Assembly (NCBI GenBank): GCA_964568885.1
Contig: CAZMSF010000010.1
Span: 1-40,699, forward strand
Origin: JAUSNA01 sp964568885
GTDB lineage: Bacteria; Patescibacteriota; Microgenomatia; Levybacterales; GWA1-39-11
Direction: 5' to 3'
DNA: 40,699 nt
This document shows positions 25,521 through 32,545 of this stretch, in pieces. Made by a program: the position numbers and the translations under genes. Each line of letters begins with the position of its first letter. Position 1 is the first letter of the stretch. A model generated the notes under the pieces. That model had not been told where the DNA came from. It did no database searches and saw only the letters and a list, made by a program, of their open reading frames with translations.

Positions 25521-25825
25521 GATGAATGTTTCGTAAGAATCTTGTCCAATCTGTCAAACCGTTCATTCCAAACTTTTTTTAACTTCTGTATCCACTCTTC
25601 TATCTCACTTAATTTATCAGCGTTAATTCTGTATATTCTTCTTTGAGCAACTTTTTCCATTTGTACCAATTGGGATTCGCGGAGTACTTTTAAATGTTGA
25701 GAAATTGCAGGAGCTGTTACATCGAATTCGTCTGAAATATCCGTTGCAGTAAGACTCCCCTTCTTTGCAATGAGTTCAATGATGCGTCGTCTATTTGGTT
25801 CGGCAAGAGCTGTGTAAATGTCCAT
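25517..25825 (-). CDS. ArsR-family winged-helix regulator
   Basis: 102 residues with the ArsR fold: YTALAEPNRRRIIELIAKKG, a recognition region VTAPAISQHLKVLRES, and the wing QRRIYRINADKL. There are no cysteines, so metal sensing by the classical site is unlikely. It leads the operon ArsR - SRPBCC x3 - PhnB-like - DUF1801. Its promoter overlaps a 12-bp perfect palindrome, so autorepression is likely. The ligand may be whatever the SRPBCC proteins bind or change; this is inference. Confidence 0.92.
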   Translation of the reverse strand: MDIYTALAEPNRRRIIELIAKKGSLTATDISDEFDVTAPAISQHLKVLRESQLVQMEKVAQRRIYRINADKLSEIEEWIQKLKKVWNERFDRLDKILTKHSS

Positions 25826-25832
25826 TGGGTTA

Positions 25833-25861
25833 ATAATAAACCATTCACTTAATTAAGTCAA
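25833..25861 (-). promoter_or_regulatory. ArsR operon promoter with palindromic operator
   Basis: On the minus strand TTGACT (plus 25856-25861, 5/6) and TATTAT (plus 25833-25838, 5/6) are separated by exactly 17 nt. The perfect palindrome ACTTAATTAAGT (25847-25858) overlaps the -35 and spacer, the expected place for ArsR repression. The start codon is 8 nt after the -10, so the leader is very short. Confidence 0.7.
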
Positions 25862-25864
25862 GAG

Positions 25865-26350
25865 TTAAATAGACGTTTGTTTTTTCATTGCATTAAGAAT
25901 TCTATTGACAGTTTTCCATGTGCGAGTTGTACATTCTTTTTTGTATTCCTTGTCGAGCGCTGCCATAAATTTCGTAGAAGAAGTGCTGTTCATATTAAGA
26001 ACGGTCGCCAACTCTTCTCTCCCATCTTTAAAAAAAGTAACTAAAAGATAATTTGGTTTTTCATCAGGAATTCCATCGAAAGGATTTTTACCAATGAATT
26101 TTTTTAATTGGTCTTCCGAGCGGACAATAGTTGCTCTTGAGAAGTTAAGTTTTTTGGGAAGTTCTTTTTCTATCAATTTTTCAAGCATCTCAGTTTTTGT
26201 TTCCTTGCTTTCGAAAACTACATTGCCGCTTGAGATAATGGTTTTAACGTTTCCAAATCCTAACTCTTCAAAGAATTTTGTAAGGGGAAGCGAATGCATA
26301 TTCGGATTACCGGGTCCGACTCCGCGGATGAGAGCTACGTATTTTGCCAT
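25865..26350 (-). CDS. DUF1697 family protein
   Basis: 161 residues with the DUF1697 pattern: YVALIRGVGPGNPNMHSLPL, then LGFGNVKTIISSGNVVFES, NPFDGIPDEKPNYLLVTFF, and RTWKTVNRILNAM at the end. Biochemical role unknown. It lies 7 nt after the VOC gene and just upstream of the ArsR promoter. Confidence 0.9.
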   Translation of the reverse strand: MAKYVALIRGVGPGNPNMHSLPLTKFFEELGFGNVKTIISSGNVVFESKETKTEMLEKLIEKELPKKLNFSRATIVRSEDQLKKFIGKNPFDGIPDEKPNYLLVTFFKDGREELATVLNMNSTSSTKFMAALDKEYKKECTTRTWKTVNRILNAMKKQTSI

Positions 26351-26357
26351 GGAGAAA

Positions 26358-26756
26358 TTAAGGTCTGTCGGGCTGGAGGATGCCGACGTTGTTTCCCTCG
26401 CTGTCTTTTATCGAAACATATGTTCCTATTCCTTGAATCGGCATTTTATCACCCGTTATTTGTCCACCGGCTTTTTTTATAGCTTCAATTGCTTCATCTA
26501 AATTTTCAACCTGAACTACAATATGCGGAGCATTAAACCCCTCTTCGTCTTTGTATTCAAAAAACCCGCCGTTAATTGCCCCCGGATTTAATGCCATTTG
26601 GTTTTTGTCAACCGGAGTGGTCCCAGCAAGAACATAGCCGCCCATATCCTCGCCGAGTTGGTTCATCTCCCAACCGAATGCTTCGGAATAGAATTTACTG
26701 ACCCGCCCTTTGTCTTTTGCGGGCATCTCGAAATGTACAACCGGAGACTGTTTCAT
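26358..26756 (-). CDS. VOC family (glyoxalase-like) protein
   Basis: 132 residues from ATG 26756. Typical VOC repeats: VVHFEMPAKDKGRVSKFYSE and, in the second half, PHIVVQVENLDEAIEAIKKA followed by GTYVSIKDSEGNNVGILQPD. Candidate metal ligands are His9 and the late Glu in DSEGN. VOC members range from glyoxalase I to antibiotic-binding proteins; substrate unknown. Probably co-transcribed with DUF1905 and DUF1697 genes. Confidence 0.88.
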   Translation of the reverse strand: MKQSPVVHFEMPAKDKGRVSKFYSEAFGWEMNQLGEDMGGYVLAGTTPVDKNQMALNPGAINGGFFEYKDEEGFNAPHIVVQVENLDEAIEAIKKAGGQITGDKMPIQGIGTYVSIKDSEGNNVGILQPDRP

Positions 26757-26783
26757 GCCTATTAGTATATCACGCATGTAAAA

Positions 26784-27086
26784 CTATGAGAGCATGGTAA
26801 GTGAGAGGATAATTGTTTGGCCGACCACAACATTCTCTTTTTTCCGTACCTCTTTTTTAAGAGGGAGAACAAATGTTCCTCCTTTTTCGGGAAATATCGA
26901 GGTGTTCCACGTGGTTGCCCCAAGAGTTGCTTTAATTGGGATAGACCCAAATCCCCGCCGAGGCCAGTGCCAGTCCTTTTTTATCTCTAAGGCTTGTTCT
27001 TTCTCGATTGTTACAAAATGCCACGCTCCATCACCCTTCCACTGCCAGACGCGGGCGGTTATTTTGTGCGGGTCGTTTTCTCTCAT
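26784..27086 (-). CDS. DUF1905 family protein
   Basis: 100 residues from ATG 27086 (a TTG one codon upstream is also in frame). Family pattern: ITARVWQWKGDGAWHFVTIE, RRGFGSIPIKATLGATTWNT, and LPLKKEVRKKENVVVGQTI. A small beta-barrel of unknown role. First of three co-directional genes with VOC and DUF1697; the gene at 27121 lies just upstream on the same strand. Confidence 0.88.
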   Translation of the reverse strand: MRENDPHKITARVWQWKGDGAWHFVTIEKEQALEIKKDWHWPRRGFGSIPIKATLGATTWNTSIFPEKGGTFVLPLKKEVRKKENVVVGQTIILSLTMLS

Positions 27087-27120
27087 CAAGTGTTCAATTA
27101 GGTCTGATAGTTAAGCGGAA

Positions 27121-27288
27121 CTATTTATTCTTATACTCTTTGAAGAAGTTAATAATAAGTAGTATTGATGCGGCGAGTGTCAGCCAATCGCGCAGAGTGT
27201 GCGTCTCGGTCACATCATGAAAAGTCAGAACATCAACAACGAGCAGCAATGCTATTACAATCCACATGAGTTGTTTTTTTGATTTCAT
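27121..27288 (-). CDS. Small membrane protein, 55 residues
   Basis: ATG at 27288-27286, TAG at 27123-27121. Two hydrophobic segments (MWIVIALLLVVDVLTF and WLTLAASILLIINFF) with a charged loop (HDVTETHTLRD) and a basic tail suggest a two-pass membrane hairpin. A TATACT sits directly before the first ATG, so the internal ATG at codon 8 could be the real start. Family unknown. The larger overlapping frame at 27233-27496 looks like a shadow. Confidence 0.55.
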   Translation of the reverse strand: MKSKKQLMWIVIALLLVVDVLTFHDVTETHTLRDWLTLAASILLIINFFKEYKNK

Positions 27289-27377
27289 AGTATAAATTAT
27301 GAGCCAAAACCGAACTTAAGTAAAGCGCTTCGCCAGTCGGATTACGATGAGTACATGCGTCTGCCATGCGTATATTT

Positions 27378-27599
27378 TTACTTCTTTCTGGACGTGTGTG
27401 ATGCAACCCAAAAAAGAAGGACAAGACTGCATATAAAATAGGGAAACACTCCATAAAAAGTATCTGAAACAGAATGGGAATGTCTGTCAACAGCAATGAA
27501 TACTTGAATGTTAAAAATAAGAAACACGGTGAAAGCTATAAATCCGGCCGCAGAAACAGGAAGATAAAACCATCCAAAAGTCTTAAACCAATTATTCAT
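27378..27599 (-). CDS. Small two-helix membrane protein
   Basis: 73 residues with two membrane segments (FYLPVSAAGFIAFTVFLIF and FPYFICSLVLLFWVA) joined by a His-rich loop (DRHSHSVSD) and ending in a basic tail. Its start overlaps the end of the 36-residue ORF upstream by 8 nt. About 90 nt without an evident feature separates it from the 55-residue gene. Family not recognised, but the composition is that of a real membrane protein. Confidence 0.6.
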   Translation of the reverse strand: MNNWFKTFGWFYLPVSAAGFIAFTVFLIFNIQVFIAVDRHSHSVSDTFYGVFPYFICSLVLLFWVASHTSRKK

Positions 27600-27702
27600 T
27601 ATTAAAATTTGTTTTTTTCATAAGTTTCCCGTTTTTGTCGTAAGTCATCCATTCTCTCGCTTGCTTACCGTCTTTGTGATATTTTATGTGCTTAGTTTTC
27701 AT
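27592..27702 (-). CDS. MORN-like 36-residue small protein
   Basis: ATG at 27702-27700, TAA at 27594-27592. The product includes KYHKDGKQAREWMTYDKNGK, which resembles one MORN_2-type repeat (Y.DG....W..Y..NGK). Full MORN proteins have several repeats, so this is either a one-repeat small protein or a remnant. It sits 14 nt downstream of the -10 in repeat copy A. Confidence 0.4.
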   Translation of the reverse strand: MKTKHIKYHKDGKQAREWMTYDKNGKLMKKTNFNNE

Positions 27703-27715
27703 TGAGCGTGAGGCT

Positions 27716-27781
27716 ATTATATCAAAAGGTTCTAACATCCAACTTGGGGTATTAAAAAACGAGGCTAAATTTTTTTGGCTC
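27716..27781 (-). repeat. Promoter-bearing direct repeat, copy A
   Basis: 66 bp that match copy B at 28148-28213. The first 36 bp are identical in both copies; the rest differs at a few positions and one indel. On the minus strand it holds an extended -10, TGATATAAT (TATAAT at plus 27716-27721), with a TTGGAT -35-like box 15 nt upstream. It lies directly upstream of the 36-residue ORF. Confidence 0.75.
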
Positions 27782-27808
27782 CCCTGATGAAAAATACCAG
27801 AACTTATT

Positions 27809-28141
27809 TTATCGAGATTTAACGATTTTTTTGACTACTCCTCCAACGAAAAGACGGAAAGCTGATCGATTTTCCTTTTCATAAATATATGGAATTCCAA
27901 TCAAAGCTTTACACGATGGGCAAACTAATTGAGGAACTGATTTGAGTGAATTGTTTTCCAAACCAGAATATTTATCAGATTTATAAATTCGGTCAAGATA
28001 CATCCGTTTTAGAATTCCTGGTCCATCCTTTTGGTAGAAGAACAAGTGTTTTGTGCATTTTCCGCACTGAATATCTAAAAGTCGAGAATATCCTCCACGG
28101 GATTTTTTATATTTATCACTTTTGAATTTTATGCTTGCCAT
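27809..28141 (-). CDS. Zinc-ribbon-like small protein (CxxC...CxxC)
   Basis: 110 residues: basic N-terminus, CGKC near residue 26, and CPSC near residue 74, spaced like a zinc-binding site. It has no clear membrane segment; a C-terminal stretch (FRLFVGGVVKKIV) is mildly hydrophobic. The start codon is 7 nt downstream of a TGATATAAT in repeat copy B, so the mRNA is probably leaderless. The gene sits between the two repeat copies as if it came as a cassette with its promoter. Function unknown. Confidence 0.7.
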   Translation of the reverse strand: MASIKFKSDKYKKSRGGYSRLLDIQCGKCTKHLFFYQKDGPGILKRMYLDRIYKSDKYSGLENNSLKSVPQLVCPSCKALIGIPYIYEKENRSAFRLFVGGVVKKIVKSR

Positions 28142-28147
28142 GAATCG

Positions 28148-28213
28148 ATTATATCAAAAGGTTCTAACATCCAACTTGGGGTAATGAAAAACTGAGGCTA
28201 AATTTATTGGCTC
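28148..28213 (-). repeat. Promoter-bearing direct repeat, copy B
   Basis: Second copy of the 66-bp repeat at 27716-27781 (36 identical bases at 28148-28183). Its extended -10 (TATAAT at plus 28148-28153, minus strand) drives the zinc-ribbon gene starting at 28141. Confidence 0.75.
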
Positions 28214-28312
28214 GAGCGATGGAACGATTTCTACGGCTCCAACTGGTTAGAGGTCATAGACTACCCTGACGTGGTGATGCAACAGACTCAACAACTTCTT
28301 TCTGCGTATTGA
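28202..28312 (+). pseudogene. Possible C-terminal gene remnant
   Basis: A plus-strand open stretch without a start codon encodes 36 residues (including LERWNDFYGSNWLEVIDYP) and ends in TGA at 28310-28312. The composition is protein-like, with many aromatic residues and an acidic C-terminus. It begins inside repeat copy B. No family recognised. The rest of the spacer up to 28441 shows no gene I can support. Confidence 0.3.
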
Positions 28313-28441
28313 TGTTTTCAGATAATAACTGATACCCCACTGTGTGATTTACCCTTAAACCAGGAAGCTTTCAATGTAGTAATAACCTCCTCTACGTGAG
28401 GGATTAACCAGTACCTGAAATAGAATATGGGTACAAATTTT

Positions 28442-29776
28442 TTATTTGTCCTTGAGGTATTTAACAACTTCTGCGTCAAATTGCCTAACTAAACTCATTG
28501 AATAAATTACCCCTAAGCTTTCACTATCATCTGAGCTTACAAGAGACGGTACCCCAAGCATACATCCATCTTTATCTACAGCTAAACCACCTGAGTTCCC
28601 ATGACTAATTTTTGCTGAAGTTACTATTAAACCATCCCCAGGAAAGCTACTAACAACGCCATCTGTTATTGTCAGTGAATATCCTCCACTAATAGCAGGA
28701 TAACCATAAATTCTTACTGGCTCACCAAGCTTAACATTCTCATTTTTACATCTGTTTGTATCGTCAAACGCAGGGAACTTCCTGGGATAAGTTCCTTTGT
28801 ATTCTCCTGCTTCTTTATCATAATAAGCTTCATATATTTGCATATATGCCAGGTCATAATCATCACTTATGCCTGGAATGACAATAGGATGTGCTAAATA
28901 AATCTCAGATGGTTGTCCTGTAACTGAGTCAGGAAGTACAACTAGACATCCTGTTTCATCTACTAGCATAGTTGTCTTATTTTGCGGAATAATGTGTGAA
29001 TTCGTAAGTATTATGCCGTCATCTGTTAGTATTATGCCCGAGCCCCCACTGGAAGAGACATAACTAGAAGTACTTGGACAAAAGATGTTAACTACTGAAG
29101 ATGCAATTTCTTCTTTACTATCTTTTTCAACTACGGCGGTCTCTGGTATGTTTGAGGTTGAAGTTGAGGAGTTTTCGGTTGTAGTACTGCCTGAATTAAA
29201 CGCGAGTAGCATTATCGCTGCGACAATAATGACAATAATCCAGTTCCAAACACCAAAATTAGACCTTACGAGCCTTTCCTTGTACTTTCTCTCCCAGTAT
29301 AGGTTTATCTTGTTCTGAACTGGTATGAGTGGTAAAAATCCTAGCCAGAATCGAGTTAGGAAAAAGTACACTATGGCAAGTGCTCCTGCTTCCAAACCCT
29401 TTCCATTGTTTATTTCTTTTACATCTCCTGAAATGTGTTTAAATAGCGAATAAGAAGTTAATGGAGAAAAAAGGGCAAGCATCCAAAGAGCAAAACCTCC
29501 ATGCTTGAGTTTATTTTCCGCATTAAAAGATTTCCATTGTCTATAGAACCAGTAAATCTCATAAAATCCAAAGGTCACTAAACACATCACTATTAGCTTC
29601 CACGTTGAGATTACGTAAGGGTATGGAGCTGTATTTTGGTCAGTGTATTTATCTAAAGAATGTTTTTCTTCAGGTTGAGTATCTTCAGATTTTGCAACGC
29701 TACTCATTTTCAGACCACAATGCTGACAAAATATACTACCTTCAGGGTTTTTCTTCCCACAGTGTTTACAATACAT
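28442..29776 (-). CDS. Zinc-ribbon membrane protein with trypsin-like protease domain
   Basis: 444 residues. Residues 3-20 are a zinc ribbon (CKHC...CQHC). Residues about 55-165 are hydrophobic, with DUF4234-like LVTFGFYEIYWFYRQW and several membrane segments. Another segment lies at about 178-193. Residues 222-444 form a trypsin/HtrA-like protease: His261 in LTNSHII, Asp308 in DDYDLAY and Ser395 in SHGNSGG, so the catalytic triad looks intact. No PDZ domain is seen. The ribbon should be cytoplasmic and the protease probably outside. It is the last of five genes in a row that begin with a zinc ribbon, 1 nt after the TPR gene. Confidence 0.82.
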   Translation of the reverse strand: MYCKHCGKKNPEGSIFCQHCGLKMSSVAKSEDTQPEEKHSLDKYTDQNTAPYPYVISTWKLIVMCLVTFGFYEIYWFYRQWKSFNAENKLKHGGFALWMLALFSPLTSYSLFKHISGDVKEINNGKGLEAGALAIVYFFLTRFWLGFLPLIPVQNKINLYWERKYKERLVRSNFGVWNWIIVIIVAAIMLLAFNSGSTTTENSSTSTSNIPETAVVEKDSKEEIASSVVNIFCPSTSSYVSSSGGSGIILTDDGIILTNSHIIPQNKTTMLVDETGCLVVLPDSVTGQPSEIYLAHPIVIPGISDDYDLAYMQIYEAYYDKEAGEYKGTYPRKFPAFDDTNRCKNENVKLGEPVRIYGYPAISGGYSLTITDGVVSSFPGDGLIVTSAKISHGNSGGLAVDKDGCMLGVPSLVSSDDSESLGVIYSMSLVRQFDAEVVKYLKDK

Positions 29777-29777
29777 A

Positions 29778-30680
29778 TTAATTTGAATTTAAATAATCGT
29801 GAACCTCTTGAGGAAGTTCAGCCCCTCCGTCAATTGCTTTTTGTAAATAGATTTTTGCGTTTACATCGTCTTTATTTCCTAAATATGCAAGACCAAGCCA
29901 ATACGCCGCATAAGGATGTTGAGTAAAGTTTGATGATGAAAGTAAAGATATAGTTTCACTGTAGTTTTCATTGTAGTAGTAAGCTATTGCGAGATTTTGC
30001 TTTGATATTTCTGAAGGACTTAATTCATTTGCTTTTTTAGCATAGAGAAGCGCTTTGCTATAGTCTACATAATTTGGAGCAACACCTTCCAAGTCTAAAT
30101 GAAATAAAGCAAGGGCATTATTAACTTGAAAATCTTCAGGATTGAGTCTGTAAGCATTGTTATAATTAATCAATGCATCGTTAACATTTCCGTTAAGTAA
30201 AGCAATCTCTCCTGAAATTAAGTAATAATCAAACGTGTCTTTTGTGGTTAACGGAAGTGCTTCATTGAAGGCGCTTAGTGCTTGAGCAGTTTGACCTTCA
30301 GTTGAATACACATATCCAAGATTTTTAAGTGCAGCCACTTTTATTTCATCGGTTGTAGCCTCATTCGCTGCCTGACGAAACTTCTGAATAGCACTCGCAC
30401 TATCTCCAGTATCGAAATTTGTTAGAGCCTCATTATTCGTTGCAATAGGTTCTTTATCTACGCTCCCGTAAATACCACCGCCTAAAATTAGGAGAATTAC
30501 AATTGCAGTAATTACTTTACCCCAGATTGAAGACTTTTTCTCATCCACTTTGCTTGATGTGGAGCTGTGTCCCATTTGTTCCGACTTATTTTCTGTCTCT
30601 ATATCATGAAAATTAGCTCCACAATGTTTGCAAAATTTACTACCTTCAGAATTTTTTTTACCACATTTATTACAATACAT
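29778..30680 (-). CDS. Zinc-ribbon membrane protein with TPR repeats
   Basis: 300 residues: zinc ribbon at 3-20 (CNKC...CKHC), one membrane segment (about 53-72, VITAIVILLILGGGIYGS), and TPR-type repeats from about 85 to 295 (for example ALKNLGYVYSTEGQTAQALS, ALINYNNAYRLNPEDFQVNN and AAYWLGLAYLGNKDDVNAKI). TPR domains bind protein partners. The gene overlaps its upstream neighbour by 11 nt and lies 1 nt before the protease gene, so the products are made together. A scaffold or sensor for the protease is a reasonable guess. Confidence 0.82.
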   Translation of the reverse strand: MYCNKCGKKNSEGSKFCKHCGANFHDIETENKSEQMGHSSTSSKVDEKKSSIWGKVITAIVILLILGGGIYGSVDKEPIATNNEALTNFDTGDSASAIQKFRQAANEATTDEIKVAALKNLGYVYSTEGQTAQALSAFNEALPLTTKDTFDYYLISGEIALLNGNVNDALINYNNAYRLNPEDFQVNNALALFHLDLEGVAPNYVDYSKALLYAKKANELSPSEISKQNLAIAYYYNENYSETISLLSSSNFTQHPYAAYWLGLAYLGNKDDVNAKIYLQKAIDGGAELPQEVHDYLNSN

Positions 30681-31065
30681 TCTTACTCTCCTTTTTCATT
30701 CCTATTGTTGGTATAAAATTAAAAACGTTACCAATTAAGTATATAGGTGTGACAACAAATGAAATAGTACCCCACCATCCGAAAAAGAAAGTAATTGTAG
30801 TTTTCTTCCAAAACTCTTTATCTATGCACCTTTTGCATAATCTCCCTTTCATCGTGGCATATGAACGCATCAATACGTATCCAATATTTTGGTTAAATTC
30901 CACTTGCCTTGTTGGTGCAAGACTACCACATATTTGACAACCTTTATATTGCTTTGCGAAATATTCATCAACAGAGCCTTTAATGTCTTCTTCCATGGGC
31001 TTACCGCAACTAAAACAAAATTTAGCATCTTTATCGTTCTCCTTTTTACAGTGAATACAAATCAT
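30670..31065 (-). CDS. Double zinc-ribbon membrane protein (GWWG type)
   Basis: 131 residues. A first ribbon at 3-20 (CIHC...CFSC) is followed by a second pair (GCQICGSLAPT and CKRCIDKEFW) and then a membrane region (TTITFFFGWWGTISFVVTPI, continuing to about residue 117). The segment after the second ribbon, FW-K-T with GWWG and a SF-TP turn, recurs in many bacterial proteins of unknown role. It is third of the five ribbon genes. Confidence 0.75.
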   Translation of the reverse strand: MICIHCKKENDKDAKFCFSCGKPMEEDIKGSVDEYFAKQYKGCQICGSLAPTRQVEFNQNIGYVLMRSYATMKGRLCKRCIDKEFWKKTTITFFFGWWGTISFVVTPIYLIGNVFNFIPTIGMKKESKNVL

Positions 31066-31066
31066 A

Positions 31067-31753
31067 TTATTTTCTGAAAGTGTTTTCTATTTTGCCAGTA
31101 TGATAACCATTTAAAGTCTGAATCAATAACGAAGATTTTAGCTTTTCTATTGTTGCGTTTGAAATCTCTTTTGCTTCAGGTGCATTCTCCATAAAACTAT
31201 TAAATCTAAAGTTTGAATATCGAGTCAATCCCATGTCCATTTCATCAGATAGAGCTTTGATTTCTTTGTCAAAGTCGTATTCTCGCCATGCTTCAACTAA
31301 TTCATCAATAGAGAACGATTTAAATTTATTGAGCTTTTTATCTTCCAGAAGAACTTCTGCTAACCATAGTCTATATCCACCAATCACAGTCCAAGTATAT
31401 GTGTTTTTCAATGATTCTATGGTCTTGTATGGCAGTTTGTTTAACTCCTCTTTATTATCTTGGATAAAATTTTCAAAAGCGTTAACCGATAATCTGTCAA
31501 ATAACTCCCAGACATATTCAGAAGAAAGAGAATTAAATCTTTCTCTATCTGCTCCTTCAGCATCATAAACCTCAACAAACTTTTCCCAGAGCAAATCTGC
31601 TTTTGATTTCTTAACTGGCTTTGGGGAAGTATCATCTTCTTGTGAGAATTCTTCTTTCTTTTGTTCTGGCTTAGTTTCAGCTACGTTATTACCACAAAAC
31701 TGACAGAAAATACTGTCTTCATCTATATGTTTTCCACAGTTGTTGCAATACAT
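31067..31753 (-). CDS. Zinc-ribbon protein with helical domain
   Basis: 228 residues. Zinc ribbon at 3-20 (CNNC...CQFC), then a charged linker (about 25-50) and a helical, soluble domain rich in Glu, Lys, Phe and Trp (for example LLWEKFVEVYDAEGADRERF). No membrane segment. Fourth in reverse gene order, 1 nt spacings on both sides. Family unknown; a cytoplasmic partner of the membrane members is possible. Confidence 0.75.
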   Translation of the reverse strand: MYCNNCGKHIDEDSIFCQFCGNNVAETKPEQKKEEFSQEDDTSPKPVKKSKADLLWEKFVEVYDAEGADRERFNSLSSEYVWELFDRLSVNAFENFIQDNKEELNKLPYKTIESLKNTYTWTVIGGYRLWLAEVLLEDKKLNKFKSFSIDELVEAWREYDFDKEIKALSDEMDMGLTRYSNFRFNSFMENAPEAKEISNATIEKLKSSLLIQTLNGYHTGKIENTFRK

Positions 31754-31754
31754 A

Positions 31755-32321
31755 TTATTTCTTCCTCCTAGCTTGTTCTACTTTGTATGCTTCGAAAAAT
31801 GCGTGCATGAATATTGCCCACCAAATTATGGCAACTATTGGGCTCGGTGTAGAACCAGAGCTGTAACTTGTAAAAAGTCCATAAAGCTTTGCATAAGTCC
31901 AGTAAATCATGGCAACAACCATTGCCCAGCGATGCCCTTTATATATGAAAAATGCGATAACTAACATAAGTAAAACGTCTATTAATGAGGAGCTATCCCA
32001 GTTAGCAAAAAGTACCAAGATAACTGTTAATGCGGAGCTGAATAATAGAGCTAAGGCAGCAATTTTTCTCGATGCATGCCAAATATCTAAGGTATTGTAG
32101 CCATGTACTTGTCTTGTAATTTCATCTTTATCAACCATCCACCACAATAACCAATGTGAGTAATTATTTTTCTTTTTGTCGGTAGAAGGAGTAAGCTCTT
32201 CTTTCGTTACTCCTTGTTTCAAATCTGCTTCTTGCTCTGAAATTTTTACCAGTTTTTCACCACAACTTTTACAAAACTTACTGTCTTCGGGATTATGTTT
32301 GCCACAATTGTTGCAGTACAT
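31755..32321 (-). CDS. Zinc-ribbon multi-pass membrane protein
   Basis: 188 residues from ATG 32321 (MYCNNCGKHNPEDSKFC); a longer frame starting at 32357 overlaps the HTH gene and is rejected. After the ribbon (CNNC...CKSC) and a charged linker come four membrane segments (about 85-180). It starts 1 nt after the HTH stop, so it is the first of five ribbon genes transcribed with that regulator. Confidence 0.78.
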   Translation of the reverse strand: MYCNNCGKHNPEDSKFCKSCGEKLVKISEQEADLKQGVTKEELTPSTDKKKNNYSHWLLWWMVDKDEITRQVHGYNTLDIWHASRKIAALALLFSSALTVILVLFANWDSSSLIDVLLMLVIAFFIYKGHRWAMVVAMIYWTYAKLYGLFTSYSSGSTPSPIVAIIWWAIFMHAFFEAYKVEQARRKK

Positions 32322-32322
32322 A

Positions 32323-32493
32323 CTATTTATTCTTACTCCTTTCAAGGAATTTATCAAACTCGCTTTTTTTAACTCTAAAATCTCTTCCTGCCTTTATTGC
32401 GACAATCTTTCCCGCTTTTATGTAGCGGTAAACTGTCATTCTGCTTACCTTTAAGATTACTGTAATTTGCTTGATTGTGAGTAACTCATCCAT
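32323..32493 (-). CDS. Excisionase-like HTH regulator, 56 residues
   Basis: ATG at 32493-32491, TAG at 32325-32323. The product (starts MDELLTIKQITVILKVSRMT) has the MerR/excisionase-type HTH_17 pattern: LTIKQI, VSRMTVYRYIKAGKI, and a wing AIKAGRDFRV. Such proteins act as recombination directionality factors or local repressors. Placed as the first gene before five zinc-ribbon genes and behind a promoter with a palindrome, it may repress the operon. Confidence 0.85.
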   Translation of the reverse strand: MDELLTIKQITVILKVSRMTVYRYIKAGKIVAIKAGRDFRVKKSEFDKFLERSKNK

Positions 32494-32499
32494 GCGGCG

Positions 32500-32519
32500 A
32501 GTATATCACATGTATACAT
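32500..32519 (-). promoter_or_regulatory. Leaderless extended -10 promoter with palindromic operator
   Basis: On the minus strand TGATATACT (TATACT at plus 32500-32505) is an extended -10. The start codon is 7 nt downstream, so the transcript would begin at the ATG. The perfect palindrome ATGTATACAT (32510-32519) overlaps the spacer. Related half-sites (ATGCATAC, ATACATAC) follow at about 32528-32546. These are probable binding sites for the HTH product. Confidence 0.6.
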
Positions 32520-32545
32520 CTATTAACAGTATGCATCGTATGTAT

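Noticed and set aside
27233..27496. 87-residue minus-strand frame
   Set aside because: It overlaps two better small membrane genes (27121-27288 and 27378-27599) in other frames and has mixed, unlikely composition.
27716..28213. Insertion sequence bounded by the 66-bp repeats
   Set aside because: The repeats are direct, no transposase lies between them, and they carry promoters.
28214..28260. D-arm-like string resembling a tRNA fragment
   Set aside because: GCTCCAACTGGTTAGAGG looks like a D arm, but no acceptor, anticodon or T arm can be built around it.
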